Assembly: GCA_015222055.1 (NCBI GenBank)
Contig: JADFUR010000039.1
Coordinates: forward strand, 51,142-115,141
Direction of reading: 5' to 3'
Length of the DNA: 64,000 nucleotides
Source of the DNA: Bacteroidota bacterium
GTDB taxonomy: Bacteria > Bacteroidota > Bacteroidia > Bacteroidales > B39-G9
Under the pieces are notes generated by a model. It had not been told where the DNA came from and did not search any database. It was given only the letters and a program-made list of their open reading frames with translations. Positions 55,558-64,000 of the stretch are shown piece after piece (the first letter of the stretch is position 1; the number at the start of each line of letters is the position of its first letter). Position numbers and translations under genes: made by a program.

Positions 55558-55591
55558 TTTGATGTAAACTTTTTAATAATACTTATATTTG
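55558..55591 (+). promoter_or_regulatory. Bacteroidota-type promoter for tgt
   Basis: tttg at 55558-55561 and tatatttg at 55584-55591 fit the -33/-7 consensus with a 22-base spacer. A GTG in the tgt frame begins at the last base of this element, so transcription must start after it; this decides for the ATG at 55615. Confidence 0.6.
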
Positions 55592-55614
55592 TGCTCATAA
55601 AAATATTTTTTTTA

Positions 55615-56745
55615 ATGAATTTTGATTTAATAAAAACCGACACACAAACTAAAGCACGAATTGGTAAAATAACTACCGACCATGGTGAAATATTAACACC
55701 AATATTTATGCCTGTTGGTACAGTTGGCTCTGTAAAAGCAGTTCATCAACGTGATTTGGTTAATGATATAAAAGCACAAATTATTTTAGGTAATACTTAT
55801 CATTTGAATTTACGTCCCGGATTAGATATAATAGAACAAGCAGGAGGATTACATAAGTTTATTAATTGGGATAAGCCAATGTTGACCGATAGCGGAGGAT
55901 ACCAAGTTTTTTCATTATCTGCTAATCGTAAATTGTCAGACGAAGGAGCTGCTTTCCGCTCTCACATTGATGGTTCAAAACATTTTTTTACCCCAGAAGG
56001 AGTTGTCGATATTCAACGAACTATTGGTGCCGATATTATTATGGCTTTCGACGAATGTCCTCCGGGCGATAGTGAATTCAAATATGCAGATAAGTCATTA
56101 GACCTAACTCTTTCTTGGCTTAAAAGAGGAATAACTCGTTTCGATGAAACAAGTCCAAAATATGGTCACAGTCAAACTTTTTTTCCAATTGTTCAAGGAG
56201 GTATTTATCCTGATTTGAGACGTAAAGCAGCTGAATTTATTGCTAATCTTAACAGAGAAGGTAATGCAATTGGTGGTTTGTCGGTTGGTGAGCCTGTTGA
56301 TAAGATGTATGAAATGATTCAAGTGGTTAATGAGATTCTTCCTAAAGACAAGCCCCGATATCTTATGGGAGTTGGAACTCCGGTTAATATTCTTGAAGGA
56401 ATTGCTTTAGGTGTTGATATGTTCGATTGTGTTATGCCAACACGAAACGGAAGAAACGGAATGCTATTTACTAAAAATGGAATAATTAATATTAAAAATA
56501 AAAAATGGGCTACAGATTTTTCTTTGCTTGATCCTGATGGTACATCATTTGTTGATTCTTATTACACAAAAGCTTATTTAAGACATTTATTTGCTGCCCG
56601 TGAGTTTTTAGGAGGACAAATTGCTAGCATTCATAATTTGAGATTTTATTTGTGGCTAGTTACTGAGGCTCGCAATAAGATTGCCGAAGGAACATTTTCT
56701 AAATGGAAAGATGTTATGGTTAAACAATTGGCAACCAGATTGTAA
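55615..56745 (+). CDS. tgt: tRNA-guanine transglycosylase, lacking the zinc cysteines
   Basis: 376 residues from the ATG at 55615. TDSGGYQVFSL supplies the proton-donor D92, and DMFDCVMPTRNGRNG supplies nucleophile D271. The enzyme swaps guanine for preQ1 at position 34 of tRNAs during queuosine synthesis. Bacterial Tgt normally has a CxCxxC zinc site shortly before (S/T)xAYL(R/H)HL; here that stretch reads DPDGTSFVDSYYTKAYLRHL with no cysteine, although the final zinc histidine (H340 in SIHNL) remains. All else is intact, so the fold presumably stabilises itself without zinc. Confidence 0.96.
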   Translation: MNFDLIKTDTQTKARIGKITTDHGEILTPIFMPVGTVGSVKAVHQRDLVNDIKAQIILGNTYHLNLRPGLDIIEQAGGLHKFINWDKPMLTDSGGYQVFSLSANRKLSDEGAAFRSHIDGSKHFFTPEGVVDIQRTIGADIIMAFDECPPGDSEFKYADKSLDLTLSWLKRGITRFDETSPKYGHSQTFFPIVQGGIYPDLRRKAAEFIANLNREGNAIGGLSVGEPVDKMYEMIQVVNEILPKDKPRYLMGVGTPVNILEGIALGVDMFDCVMPTRNGRNGMLFTKNGIINIKNKKWATDFSLLDPDGTSFVDSYYTKAYLRHLFAAREFLGGQIASIHNLRFYLWLVTEARNKIAEGTFSKWKDVMVKQLATRL

Positions 56746-56835
56746 TAATTTGATTGTAAAATCAAAAATAAATGATTTCATTTGTTTTTGTATATTTGAT
56801 TGTAAATATATTATTATCCGATTTAAATTAGAAAT

Positions 56836-57912
56836 TTGAAAAAATTAGATTCTTATATAATAAAAAAATTTTTAGGAACTTTTGTTTATTCTATTGGATT
56901 AATAATTGTTATTGTAATAGTTTTTGACCTATCGGAAAAAATGGATGATTTTCTTGATAAAGAAGCTCCATTAAGTGCTATTATTTTTGATTATTATTTC
57001 AATTTTATTCCTTATTTTATTAATCTCTTTGGTGCTTTATTCATATTTATTGCTGTAATATTTTTTACCTCAAAAATGGCTGAAGATAGTGAAATAATTG
57101 CTATTCTCAGTAGTGGAGTCAGCTTTAAAAGATTTTTATTTCCATATTTTATTTCTTCATTTGTTATTGCTTTGTTTTCATTCATTTTGATTGAATGGGT
57201 TATTCCTCCGGCAAATAAGGTTAGACTCGATTTTGAAGAAAAATATATTAAATGTGCTTACCGTAATAGAGACAAAAATATTCATCGACAAATAGAAAAA
57301 GGAGTTTTTGTATACATGGAGAGCTATAATAATTTTTATGATATTGGGTATAAGTTTTCAATGGAGAAATTTGAAAATAATCAATTAAAATCAAAATTAG
57401 TGTCCGATTATGTTCAATGGGATACAATTACCAACAAATGGAAAATACACAATTATTTTATTCGCGAGTTAGATGGGATGAAAGAAAAAATTGTTAGTGG
57501 GAGAGTTATTGATTCAACTATTAATATGTACCCTAAAGATTTTACTCAGAGATTAAATGTAGTTGAAACAATGAATATGCAAGAATTAAATAGCTTTATT
57601 AGTGAGCAAAAAATGATTGGTTCAGAAAATATAAGCACTTTTTTAATTGAAAAATATAAACGTTTTGCTTATCCATTTTCAACATTTATTCTAGCATTAA
57701 TAGGTGTTTCGTTATCGTCTCGAAAAACTAGGGGGGGAGTTGGTATAAATATTGGTCTGGGATTGTTAATTGCTTTCTCTTACATCCTTTTTATGCAAAT
57801 TTTTACTGTATTTGCTACTAATAGTAACATGAATCCTCTGATTTCTGTTTGGGTGCCAAATATAATTTATGCAATAATAGCATTCTATTTTTATAGAAAA
57901 GCCTCCAAATAA
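56836..57912 (+). CDS. LptF/LptG-family lipopolysaccharide export permease (YjgP/YjgQ)
   Basis: 358 residues, initiated by TTG at 56836; no in-frame ATG occurs before the first membrane helix. KKLDSYIIKKFLGTFVYSI is the usual family opening. Two or three N-terminal spans, a periplasmic beta-jellyroll domain (about residues 110-260) and three C-terminal spans follow. In Bacteroidota one such protein may serve as LptG or LptF. With LptB it extracts lipopolysaccharide from the inner membrane. A tatatttg at 56791-56798 is a possible -7 element, so it may have its own promoter after tgt. Confidence 0.92.
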   Translation: MKKLDSYIIKKFLGTFVYSIGLIIVIVIVFDLSEKMDDFLDKEAPLSAIIFDYYFNFIPYFINLFGALFIFIAVIFFTSKMAEDSEIIAILSSGVSFKRFLFPYFISSFVIALFSFILIEWVIPPANKVRLDFEEKYIKCAYRNRDKNIHRQIEKGVFVYMESYNNFYDIGYKFSMEKFENNQLKSKLVSDYVQWDTITNKWKIHNYFIRELDGMKEKIVSGRVIDSTINMYPKDFTQRLNVVETMNMQELNSFISEQKMIGSENISTFLIEKYKRFAYPFSTFILALIGVSLSSRKTRGGVGINIGLGLLIAFSYILFMQIFTVFATNSNMNPLISVWVPNIIYAIIAFYFYRKASK

Positions 57913-58046
57913 AGGCTTCAACTTAATAATTATATAATTTACCCAAGTGTTAAATTCATAGGTTATTAAAACTGCTTACTAAAAATGAAAATTATTTATG
58001 TCTGAATTTTTTAGTTATAATATTTTTTTATTGCATATCATATATT

Positions 58047-58054
58047 TATGTTTG
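58047..58054 (+). promoter_or_regulatory. Putative -7 element of the carboxylase operon
   Basis: tatgtttg matches TAnnTTTG about 63 bases before the ATG at 58118. No correctly spaced -33 element is seen. Confidence 0.4.
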
Positions 58055-58117
58055 TATAATATATTGAATACCATTCTAAGTTTTGTAGAATGATTTTTTT
58101 AACTAAATAAATTTAAT

Positions 58118-59662
58118 ATGTCGTTAAAAAGAAAAACCAGAGAATTAATTAAAAGAAGAGAACAAGTTATTTCTGGTGGTGGTGAGAAAGCAATAAAGAA
58201 ACAAGTTGCTATGGGGAAACTTACAGCCCGTGTTAGAATTCAAGCTCTTCTTGATAAAAATTCTTTCCATGAATATGATCTTTTTGTCGAGCATGAAGCT
58301 CGGGATTTTGATATGGATAAAAAAGTATTGCATGGTGACGGTGTGATTATTGGTACAGGTACAATTTATGGTGCTCCTGTATGTATATATGCACAAGATT
58401 TTACAGTTGCCGGAGGTTCTTTGGGATTAATGCATGCACGTAAAATCACAAAAATTATGGATCATGCCCTGAAAATGAGAGTTCCTCTTATCGGAATAAA
58501 TGATTCTGGTGGTGCTCGTATTCAAGAAGGGGTTAATTCTCTTGCCGGTTATGGCGAAATATTCTTCCGAAACACATTATCTTCAGGTGTTATACCTCAA
58601 CTATCTGTTATTTTAGGACCATGTGCTGGAGGTGCTGTTTATTCACCCGCATTAACGGATTTTGTTTTTGTTGTAGAGAATATTTCAAAAATGTTTATTA
58701 CAGGACCAAGTGTTATTAAAACAGTTCTTGGCGAAGAAATATCAATGGAAGATTTGGGTGGTGCCAAGGTTCATAGTGAAATTACAGGAAATGCTCATTT
58801 TTATTCGTTATCAGAAGAGGAGTGTTTTGAGCAAATAAAAAAATTAATAACCTTTATTCCTTGGAATAATACTCAAAAAGCGAAAGCCTTTCCTCCAAAA
58901 AAATCAAAATCAGAATATAAAGTTGAGGATATCGTTCCAAGCGATCCAAGACAACCTTATGATGTTCGTGATGTTATTAGAGCTATTGTTGATGATTCCG
59001 ATTTTTTCGAAATTCAAGAACTTTTTGCAGCTAATATAGTAATTGGCTTTGGTCGTCTTGATGGAGATACTGTTGGTTTTGTTGCTAATCAGCCAAAAGT
59101 TTTAGCAGGTGTGTTAGATTGTGACAGCTCTGATAAGGCTGCACGTTTTGTTCGCTATTGCGATGCATTTAACATCCCTATTGTTGTTTTTGAAGATATG
59201 CCAGGTTATCTACCAGGAGTTGATCAAGAACATGCTGGGGTAATTCGTCATGGTGCTAAAGTATTATATGCTTTTAGTGAAGCTAGCGTTCCTAAAATTA
59301 CGATAATTCTTAGAAAAGCCTATGGTGGTGGTTATATTGCAATGAATTCTCGCCATTTACGTGCTGACTTTGTATTTGCTTGGCCTAGTGCAGAAATTGC
59401 AGTTATGGGACCAGAAGGTGCTGCTAATATTATTTTTAGAAAAGAAATTTCTGGTGCTGAAGATCCTGAAGAAATGCGAAAAATTAAAGTAAAAGAATAT
59501 AAAGATAAATTTGCGAATCCTTATGTTGCTGCTGCTAAAGGTTATATAGATTCTGTTATTGATCCTGAAGAAACAAGAAACATGCTTGTTCATGCTATAA
59601 AAATTTCAGCTAATAAAATTGATAACAGACCAGCAAAAAAACATGGAATTCCTCCATTTTGA
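58118..59662 (+). CDS. Acyl-CoA carboxyltransferase subunit (propionyl-CoA carboxylase beta / methylmalonyl-CoA decarboxylase alpha type)
   Basis: 514 residues with both crotonase-like halves of the biotin-dependent carboxyltransferases. N-half: GGSLGLMHARKITKIMDHAL and LIGINDSGGARIQEGVNSLA. C-half: VFEDMPGYLPGVDQEHAGVI and RKAYGGGYIAMNSRHLRADF. The DSGGARIQEG loop binds acyl-CoA, and the YLPG-x5-HAG segment binds biotin. Enzymes of this group work on propionyl-CoA or methylmalonyl-CoA in the succinate-propionate route; sequence alone does not decide between carboxylase and decarboxylase. The biotin carrier gene follows after 21 bases. Confidence 0.93.
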   Translation: MSLKRKTRELIKRREQVISGGGEKAIKKQVAMGKLTARVRIQALLDKNSFHEYDLFVEHEARDFDMDKKVLHGDGVIIGTGTIYGAPVCIYAQDFTVAGGSLGLMHARKITKIMDHALKMRVPLIGINDSGGARIQEGVNSLAGYGEIFFRNTLSSGVIPQLSVILGPCAGGAVYSPALTDFVFVVENISKMFITGPSVIKTVLGEEISMEDLGGAKVHSEITGNAHFYSLSEEECFEQIKKLITFIPWNNTQKAKAFPPKKSKSEYKVEDIVPSDPRQPYDVRDVIRAIVDDSDFFEIQELFAANIVIGFGRLDGDTVGFVANQPKVLAGVLDCDSSDKAARFVRYCDAFNIPIVVFEDMPGYLPGVDQEHAGVIRHGAKVLYAFSEASVPKITIILRKAYGGGYIAMNSRHLRADFVFAWPSAEIAVMGPEGAANIIFRKEISGAEDPEEMRKIKVKEYKDKFANPYVAAAKGYIDSVIDPEETRNMLVHAIKISANKIDNRPAKKHGIPPF

Positions 59663-59683
59663 TAAATTTTTATTTGTAAAATT

Positions 59684-60001
59684 ATGGAAACTGAAAAAAA
59701 GAATAAATCATTAGTAATTGAAGGTTCTAAGTATCTAACCCATTTTAATAAAAAATTTCAAGATAGAATTAAATGGGTTCATCCTGATGAAAGAATCATT
59801 AAAGCAGTTCTTCCTGGTTCAATATTTAAACTTTCAGTTAAAAAAGGACAAAAGGTTAAAAAAGGAAGTACATTATTTATTTATGAAGCAATGAAAATGA
59901 GAAATCATTATATTGCTCCAATACAAGGAGTAGTTAAAAAAATTTTAGTTAAAGAAGGTCAGTTTTTTAAAAAAAATGAAGTGATTCTTGAATTTGAATA
60001 A
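59684..60001 (+). CDS. Biotin carboxyl carrier protein
   Basis: 105 residues with a C-terminal biotinyl domain: IYEAMKMRNHYIAPIQG carries the biotinylated lysine K71. An N-terminal arm of about 35 residues precedes the fold. It starts 21 bases after the carboxyltransferase gene and is surely its partner. Neither a biotin carboxylase nor an OadG-like membrane subunit lies alongside, so the third subunit must be encoded elsewhere. A strong hairpin terminator follows. Confidence 0.93.
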   Translation: METEKKNKSLVIEGSKYLTHFNKKFQDRIKWVHPDERIIKAVLPGSIFKLSVKKGQKVKKGSTLFIYEAMKMRNHYIAPIQGVVKKILVKEGQFFKKNEVILEFE

Positions 60002-60041
60002 TTAAATTTTTTATTTATAAATAAAAAAAATTGTATAGATT

Positions 60042-60071
60042 AAAAAGAGTTGAGTTTTCTCAACTCTTTTT
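60042..60071. terminator. Bidirectional terminator between the biotin carrier and ispE genes
   Basis: aaaaagagttgag and ctcaactcttttt are perfect complements around a tttt loop. The A and T flanks allow termination from both sides, as expected between these convergent genes. Confidence 0.9.
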
Positions 60072-60893
60072 TTATAACATTTCCTGCCAAATGAAATAAG
60101 AAGAATCAAAATGCTTTTTTACATCAATAACATTATCAAACAAACCATAAACAGAAGAACCACTTCCTGACATTGAAGCATAAGCAGCACCAAGATCATA
60201 AAGCTTATTTTTAAGATTTTTTATCTCAGGATATTTGGGGAAAATACTATCCTCAAAATCATTCTTTATTTTATTTCTCCATTCACTAACAGGTTTTTTA
60301 ATTAGTTCCGACAAAGAAATTTTTGGCTTTGTAGGTATAATTTTCGAATAGGCTTCTTTAGTGCTAACATGAATTGGAGGTACAATTAACACAAGAAAAA
60401 AACCCTTTAAATTTAAATTTATTGGCTTTATTTTATTCCCCTTTTCATAAGCTAACGATGGAGTATTATCAATAAAAAAAGCACAATCACTTCCTAATTG
60501 CTGAGAATAATTTTGTAAGTCATCTTTTGTTAAACTTAAGTTGAAATTTTTATTCAAAGCTTTTAGCATAAACGAACCGTCTGATGATCCTCCACCCAAA
60601 CCAGCTCCAATAGGAATATTTTTGTGTAAATGAATATTTAATTGTTCACTTTGTTCTTTGTTTAAAATTAATCTACTTGCCTTTACTATTAAGTTATTAT
60701 TAATATCATCGTCAATAATTATTCCGGTATTCGAAATATTAATTCTATTTGTTTGAGTATTATTATTTACAAATTCTAATATATCACTTAAACCAATTGG
60801 ATAAAACAAAGTTTCAATATTATGAAACCCGTCAGTTCTTTTTTCAACAATATTTAGCCCTATATTTATTTTTGCATTGGGAAAACAAAGCAT
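60072..60893 (-). CDS. ispE: 4-diphosphocytidyl-2-C-methyl-D-erythritol kinase
   Basis: A 273-residue GHMP kinase. Block 1 is FPNAKINIGLNIVEKRTDGF, block 2 is PIGAGLGGGSSDGSFMLKAL (ATP-binding glycine loop), and block 3 is AYASMSGSGSSVYGLF. It phosphorylates CDP-methylerythritol in the non-mevalonate isoprenoid route, so this organism uses the MEP pathway. It is monocistronic and convergent with the biotin carrier gene across a shared terminator. Confidence 0.96.
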   Translation of the reverse strand: MLCFPNAKINIGLNIVEKRTDGFHNIETLFYPIGLSDILEFVNNNTQTNRINISNTGIIIDDDINNNLIVKASRLILNKEQSEQLNIHLHKNIPIGAGLGGGSSDGSFMLKALNKNFNLSLTKDDLQNYSQQLGSDCAFFIDNTPSLAYEKGNKIKPINLNLKGFFLVLIVPPIHVSTKEAYSKIIPTKPKISLSELIKKPVSEWRNKIKNDFEDSIFPKYPEIKNLKNKLYDLGAAYASMSGSGSSVYGLFDNVIDVKKHFDSSYFIWQEML

Positions 60894-61056
60894 ATTTTTA
60901 ATTTTTTATTAGATAAAAGTAATAATTATAATTAAACACAATATATAAATTATGAAATTTTTTCATAAAGAAATTATGAGTAAATTTATATCTAATTTAA
61001 ATAGCAAAATGTTAATAAACAAAATTTTTTTTATCTAAAAAAAAGAATAGTTTTCT

Positions 61057-61064
61057 TAACTTTG
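61057..61064 (+). promoter_or_regulatory. Putative -7 element of dnaB
   Basis: taactttg matches TAnnTTTG, 33 bases before the dnaB ATG. The upstream region is T- and A-rich without a clear TTTG. Confidence 0.45.
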
Positions 61065-61097
61065 AAAGTTTTTCCGAAATAATAATAATAATAATTT

Positions 61098-62606
61098 ATG
61101 GCAACAAAAAGTGTAAATTTATCTACAAGAAATTCAATAAACGAAGAATTAGGAAAACTTCCTCCTCAGGCAATAGACATTGAGCAGGCTATTCTCGGTG
61201 CATTAATGCTCGAAAAAGATGCCATCTTATCAGTTATTGATATATTAAAACCTAATAGTTTTTATAAAGATGCTCACAATAAAATTTTTAAAGCAATACT
61301 AGACTTATCGACTAACGATAAAGCAATTGATATTTTAACCGTAACAGAAGCTCTTAGAAATAGCGGAGAGTTAGACGAAATTGGAGGTCCTTTTTATATT
61401 ACACAATTGACTAATCGTGTTGCATCAGCTGCTCATATTGAGTATCATGCTCGAATTGTTGCCCAAAAATTTATCCAAAGAGAATTAATTCGAATTTCTT
61501 CTGAAATACAAAAAAGAGCTTTTGATGAAGGTACCGATGTTGTTGATTTATTAGATTTTTCAGAAAGCGAGTTGTTTAAAGTTGCAGAGGGGAACATAAA
61601 AAGAGAAACAACTAAAATAAATATTATAATTCAATTAGCAATAAAAAAAATTGAAGAAGCATCAAAACGTGAGGATGGTTTAGTAGGTGTTCCGTCAGGA
61701 TTTACTAATATTGACAGAATTACTTCGGGTTGGCAAAATTCCAATTTAATTATTATTGCTGCACGACCATCAATGGGAAAAACTGCGTTTGCTTTAACAA
61801 TGGCTCGAAATATTGCCGTAGAACACAATATGCCAATTGCTTTCTTTTCTCTTGAGATGTCTTCTCTCGAACTTGTTAACAGATTAATTGTTAGTGAAAC
61901 AGAGTTAGCCTCTGATAAAATAAAAAATGGTAGGTTAGCTGACTATGAATGGGAGCAACTTGACTATAAGATTAAAAATTTGGTTGACGCTCCACTTTTT
62001 ATTGACGATACACCAGCCCTTACGCTGTTTGAATTTAGAGCTAAATCACGACGATTAAAAATTCAACACGATGTGAGATTAATTGTTATTGATTATTTAC
62101 AGTTAATGACCTTGGGGAATGATTCTAAAAGCAGTCGTGAACAAGAGGTTAGTGCAATATCTCGCTCGTTAAAAGCTATTGCTAAGGAGCTTGATATTCC
62201 AATAATTGCTTTATCTCAATTAAACCGTTCTGTTGAAATGCGATCAGGAGATAAGCGGCCACAGTTATCTGACCTTCGTGAATCTGGTGCTATTGAGCAA
62301 GATGCCGATATGGTTCTTTTTATTCATCGTCCTGAAAGATACGGTTTAACAGAAGATAAAGATGGTAACTCATTAATTGGCCTTGCCGAAATAATTATTG
62401 CTAAACATCGTAATGGTGCTGTTGGGGATGTTAGATTGAAATTCCAAGCAGAATTAGCAAAATTTTCTGACCTTGAAGGCGATTTTATGGATTCTTTCCC
62501 GAATGATTCTAGTAATATGACATTTAGCTCAAAAATTAACGGTGATTCCAATGACGATAATAATGATTTAGAAGCAAACACAGGTTTTCAAAATAGTCCC
62601 TATTAA
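61098..62606 (+). CDS. dnaB: Replicative DNA helicase DnaB
   Basis: 502 residues. The N-terminal domain includes PPQAIDIEQAILGALMLEKD and QLTNRVASAAHIEYHA; the RecA-like motor has IIIAARPSMGKTAFALTMAR (Walker A), FFSLEMSSLELVNRLI, VIDYLQLM (Walker B) and DLRESGAIEQDADMVLFIHR. It unwinds DNA at the fork as a hexamer. No intein is present. The stop codon shares its last base with the ATG of the next gene, so the two are translationally coupled. Confidence 0.98.
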   Translation: MATKSVNLSTRNSINEELGKLPPQAIDIEQAILGALMLEKDAILSVIDILKPNSFYKDAHNKIFKAILDLSTNDKAIDILTVTEALRNSGELDEIGGPFYITQLTNRVASAAHIEYHARIVAQKFIQRELIRISSEIQKRAFDEGTDVVDLLDFSESELFKVAEGNIKRETTKINIIIQLAIKKIEEASKREDGLVGVPSGFTNIDRITSGWQNSNLIIIAARPSMGKTAFALTMARNIAVEHNMPIAFFSLEMSSLELVNRLIVSETELASDKIKNGRLADYEWEQLDYKIKNLVDAPLFIDDTPALTLFEFRAKSRRLKIQHDVRLIVIDYLQLMTLGNDSKSSREQEVSAISRSLKAIAKELDIPIIALSQLNRSVEMRSGDKRPQLSDLRESGAIEQDADMVLFIHRPERYGLTEDKDGNSLIGLAEIIIAKHRNGAVGDVRLKFQAELAKFSDLEGDFMDSFPNDSSNMTFSSKINGDSNDDNNDLEANTGFQNSPY

Positions 62607-63871
62607 TGATTAAGAAATTCGGAATATTATTATTTCTATCTTTTTTGATATTTAGTAAAACAGTATTCTCTGCTTTTTTATTAATTCCTATGGATGATAC
62701 TCAAAAGAATCATCTTAAAGCTTATGGTATTGCATATTTAGAATTGCAAAAGAATATTGAAGTTAAATGGTTGTTAAATTACCGCGGAGGTAGTTTTATG
62801 TGCAATTATATTAAACAAATTGAAACCGAATGCGTTATTCGTAATGTTAGTTATGAGATTATTGCTGATGTGCAAGCTGCAAAAATTTTAAATGATATTG
62901 CTAAACCCGAAGTTAATATGGATGCAGTAAAATTGCAAAAAGCACCAAAGGTGGCAGTTTACTCTCCTAAAGACAAGTTGCCCTGGGACGATGCCGTTAC
63001 TCTTGTTTTAAAATATGCAGAGATACCTTATGATGTTATTTATGATGAAGAGGTGTTGAGTGGCGACCTAAAAAAATATGACTGGCTACATTTACATCAC
63101 GAGGATTTTACCGGTCAGTATGGCAAATTTTACGGTGCTTACCATAATATGTCGTGGTATAAAAAGCAAGTGCAGCATTCCGAGGAAATGGCTAATAGCT
63201 TAGGATTTAAAAAAGTATCGCAACTAAAATTGGCAGTTGCAAAAAGTATTAAAAGTTTTGTTGCAACAGGAGGTTTTCTTTTTTCAATGTGTTCGGCTAC
63301 CGATAGTTATGATATTGCTTTAGCTGCCGAAAATGTTGATATTTGCGAATCAATGTTTGACGGCGATCCTGCAGACCCAGATATGCAGAAAAAATTGGAT
63401 TTTAATAAAACTTTTGCATTTAAAGATTTTACTCTCGTTAGAAATCCTTATGAGTATGAATTTTCAAATATTGATGTAACAACAACAAGGAAGGTTCAAA
63501 AGAATAATGATTATTTTACTTTGTTCGATTTCTCGGCAAAGTGGGATCCTGTTCCAACTATGCTTTGTCAAAATCATACAAATATTATTAAAGGTTTTAT
63601 GGGGCAAACTACTGCTTATAATAAAAATTTTATTAAGACAAATGTGCTAATTATGGGTGAAAATAAAGTCGCTAATGAAGCTCGTTACATTCATGGTGAG
63701 TTTTTAAAAGGTACATGGAGCTTTTATGGTGGACATGATCCTGAAGATCATCAACATTTTGTTGGTGACCCTCCAACAGACCTTAATCTTCATCAAAATT
63801 CTCCCGGATATAGATTAATATTGAATAATATTCTTTTTCCTGCTGCTAAAAAAAAGAAATTAAAAACTTAA
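62606..63871 (+). CDS. Exported amidotransferase-fold-like protein (often labelled asparagine synthetase B)
   Basis: 421 residues with a signal peptide (to about residue 22, TVFSA). The mature part has a class I glutamine-amidotransferase-like Rossmann core: YDWLHLHHEDFTGQYGKFYG, then FVATGGFLFSMCSATDSYDI, where a cysteine sits at the nucleophile elbow-like turn. GHDPEDHQHFVG is a distinctive histidine-rich C-terminal block. I recall homologues in Bacteroidota databases labelled asparagine synthetase B; neither catalytic domain of AsnB is apparent here. It overlaps dnaB by one base. Confidence 0.75.
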   Translation: MIKKFGILLFLSFLIFSKTVFSAFLLIPMDDTQKNHLKAYGIAYLELQKNIEVKWLLNYRGGSFMCNYIKQIETECVIRNVSYEIIADVQAAKILNDIAKPEVNMDAVKLQKAPKVAVYSPKDKLPWDDAVTLVLKYAEIPYDVIYDEEVLSGDLKKYDWLHLHHEDFTGQYGKFYGAYHNMSWYKKQVQHSEEMANSLGFKKVSQLKLAVAKSIKSFVATGGFLFSMCSATDSYDIALAAENVDICESMFDGDPADPDMQKKLDFNKTFAFKDFTLVRNPYEYEFSNIDVTTTRKVQKNNDYFTLFDFSAKWDPVPTMLCQNHTNIIKGFMGQTTAYNKNFIKTNVLIMGENKVANEARYIHGEFLKGTWSFYGGHDPEDHQHFVGDPPTDLNLHQNSPGYRLILNNILFPAAKKKKLKT

Positions 63872-63910
63872 TGTTAATAATTTCTTTTTAATAATATTAT
63901 TTATAAGGGT

Positions 63911-63930
63911 GAATTCGAAAAGCCGCTAAG
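63911..63930. repeat. Truncated R5 repeat at the window edge
   Basis: gaattcgaaaagccgctaag matches, on the opposite strand, the ccgcttagcggctttt end of R5 copies. Nothing else is recognised between 63872 and 64000. Confidence 0.5.
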
Positions 63931-64000
63931 ATACTGTGATTAAATCCAAATTTTTTTATAATTATTTTTCATAATTTTTTTTGTTATCTTTGAGAAGCTG

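Noticed and set aside
1..64000. tRNA, rRNA, CRISPR array or riboswitch
   Set aside because: I scanned intergenic regions by eye and found no tRNA T-loop with matching arms, no regularly spaced direct repeats, and no cobalamin or TPP core ahead of the TonB receptor. A covariance-model search would settle this.

Overview
The window looks like chromosomal DNA from a low-GC member of the Bacteroidota. Several things point there: TAnnTTTG-type -7 promoter elements ahead of tgt, dnaB, surE and others; a TonB-dependent receptor with a carboxypeptidase-like N-terminal domain; a GldL-like gene remnant; a cdaA-folP pair; a zinc-cysteine-less Tgt; and a large SecA ending in a [14 protein letters not shown] metal motif. 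I see no rRNA, no tRNA, no CRISPR array and no prophage. Most genes are housekeeping or envelope genes, but the intergenic spaces are unusually rich in short palindromic repeats.

Layout. 1-6.2 kb (minus): partial class IV aminotransferase, gmhB-like phosphatase, rhomboid protease, SiaC-like DUF1987 protein, macrodomain protein, pheT. 6.6-13.5 kb (plus): surE, a small membrane protein, a Qnr-like pentapeptide protein, lpxB, a SpoIID-like protein and a UbiD-family decarboxylase. 13.7-18.7 kb (minus): dapA, a DUF6913-like gene overlapping secA, and secA. 18.8-19.6 kb: a broken REP-associated tyrosine transposase (RAYT) between two ~100 bp direct repeats. 19.6-25.8 kb (minus): lipoprotein, NapH/NosR-like polyferredoxin, small exported protein, TonB receptor and a membrane protein. 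25.9-29.5 kb: nth, cdaA, folP and a CDF transporter. 29.6-31.4 kb: a compact type II restriction-modification pair. 31.7-36.1 kb: cardiolipin synthase, an internally duplicated beta-rich protein and a membrane metallophosphoesterase.

36.4-42.9 kb (minus) is one operon: TetR regulator, outer-membrane barrel, LolD-like ATPase, two FtsX-type permeases and a LolA-like periplasmic protein. It resembles a dedicated trans-envelope lipid or lipoprotein export system. Three different insertions have entered it, including a four-helix-bundle (S23/IVP-like) gene flanked by inverted repeats. 43-52.8 kb (plus): M50-like membrane protein, CDF transporter with ArsR regulator, acyl-ACP thioesterase, exported proteins, a YfcC transporter, an ABC-F protein and two decayed small genes. 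53-55.4 kb (minus): rsmG, an ECF sigma factor and a glycosyltransferase. 55.6-63.9 kb: tgt, an LptF/G permease, acyl-CoA carboxyltransferase plus biotin carrier, ispE (minus), dnaB and an exported amidotransferase-like protein.

The strongest theme beyond ordinary genes is mobile palindromic DNA. At least eight repeat families occupy gene junctions. One carries a dead RAYT, one appears to have donated a start codon to a membrane-protein gene, and one junction holds interleaved inverted repeats able to form a pseudoknot-like structure. Function statements rest on motifs and remembered family features; no database search was possible.
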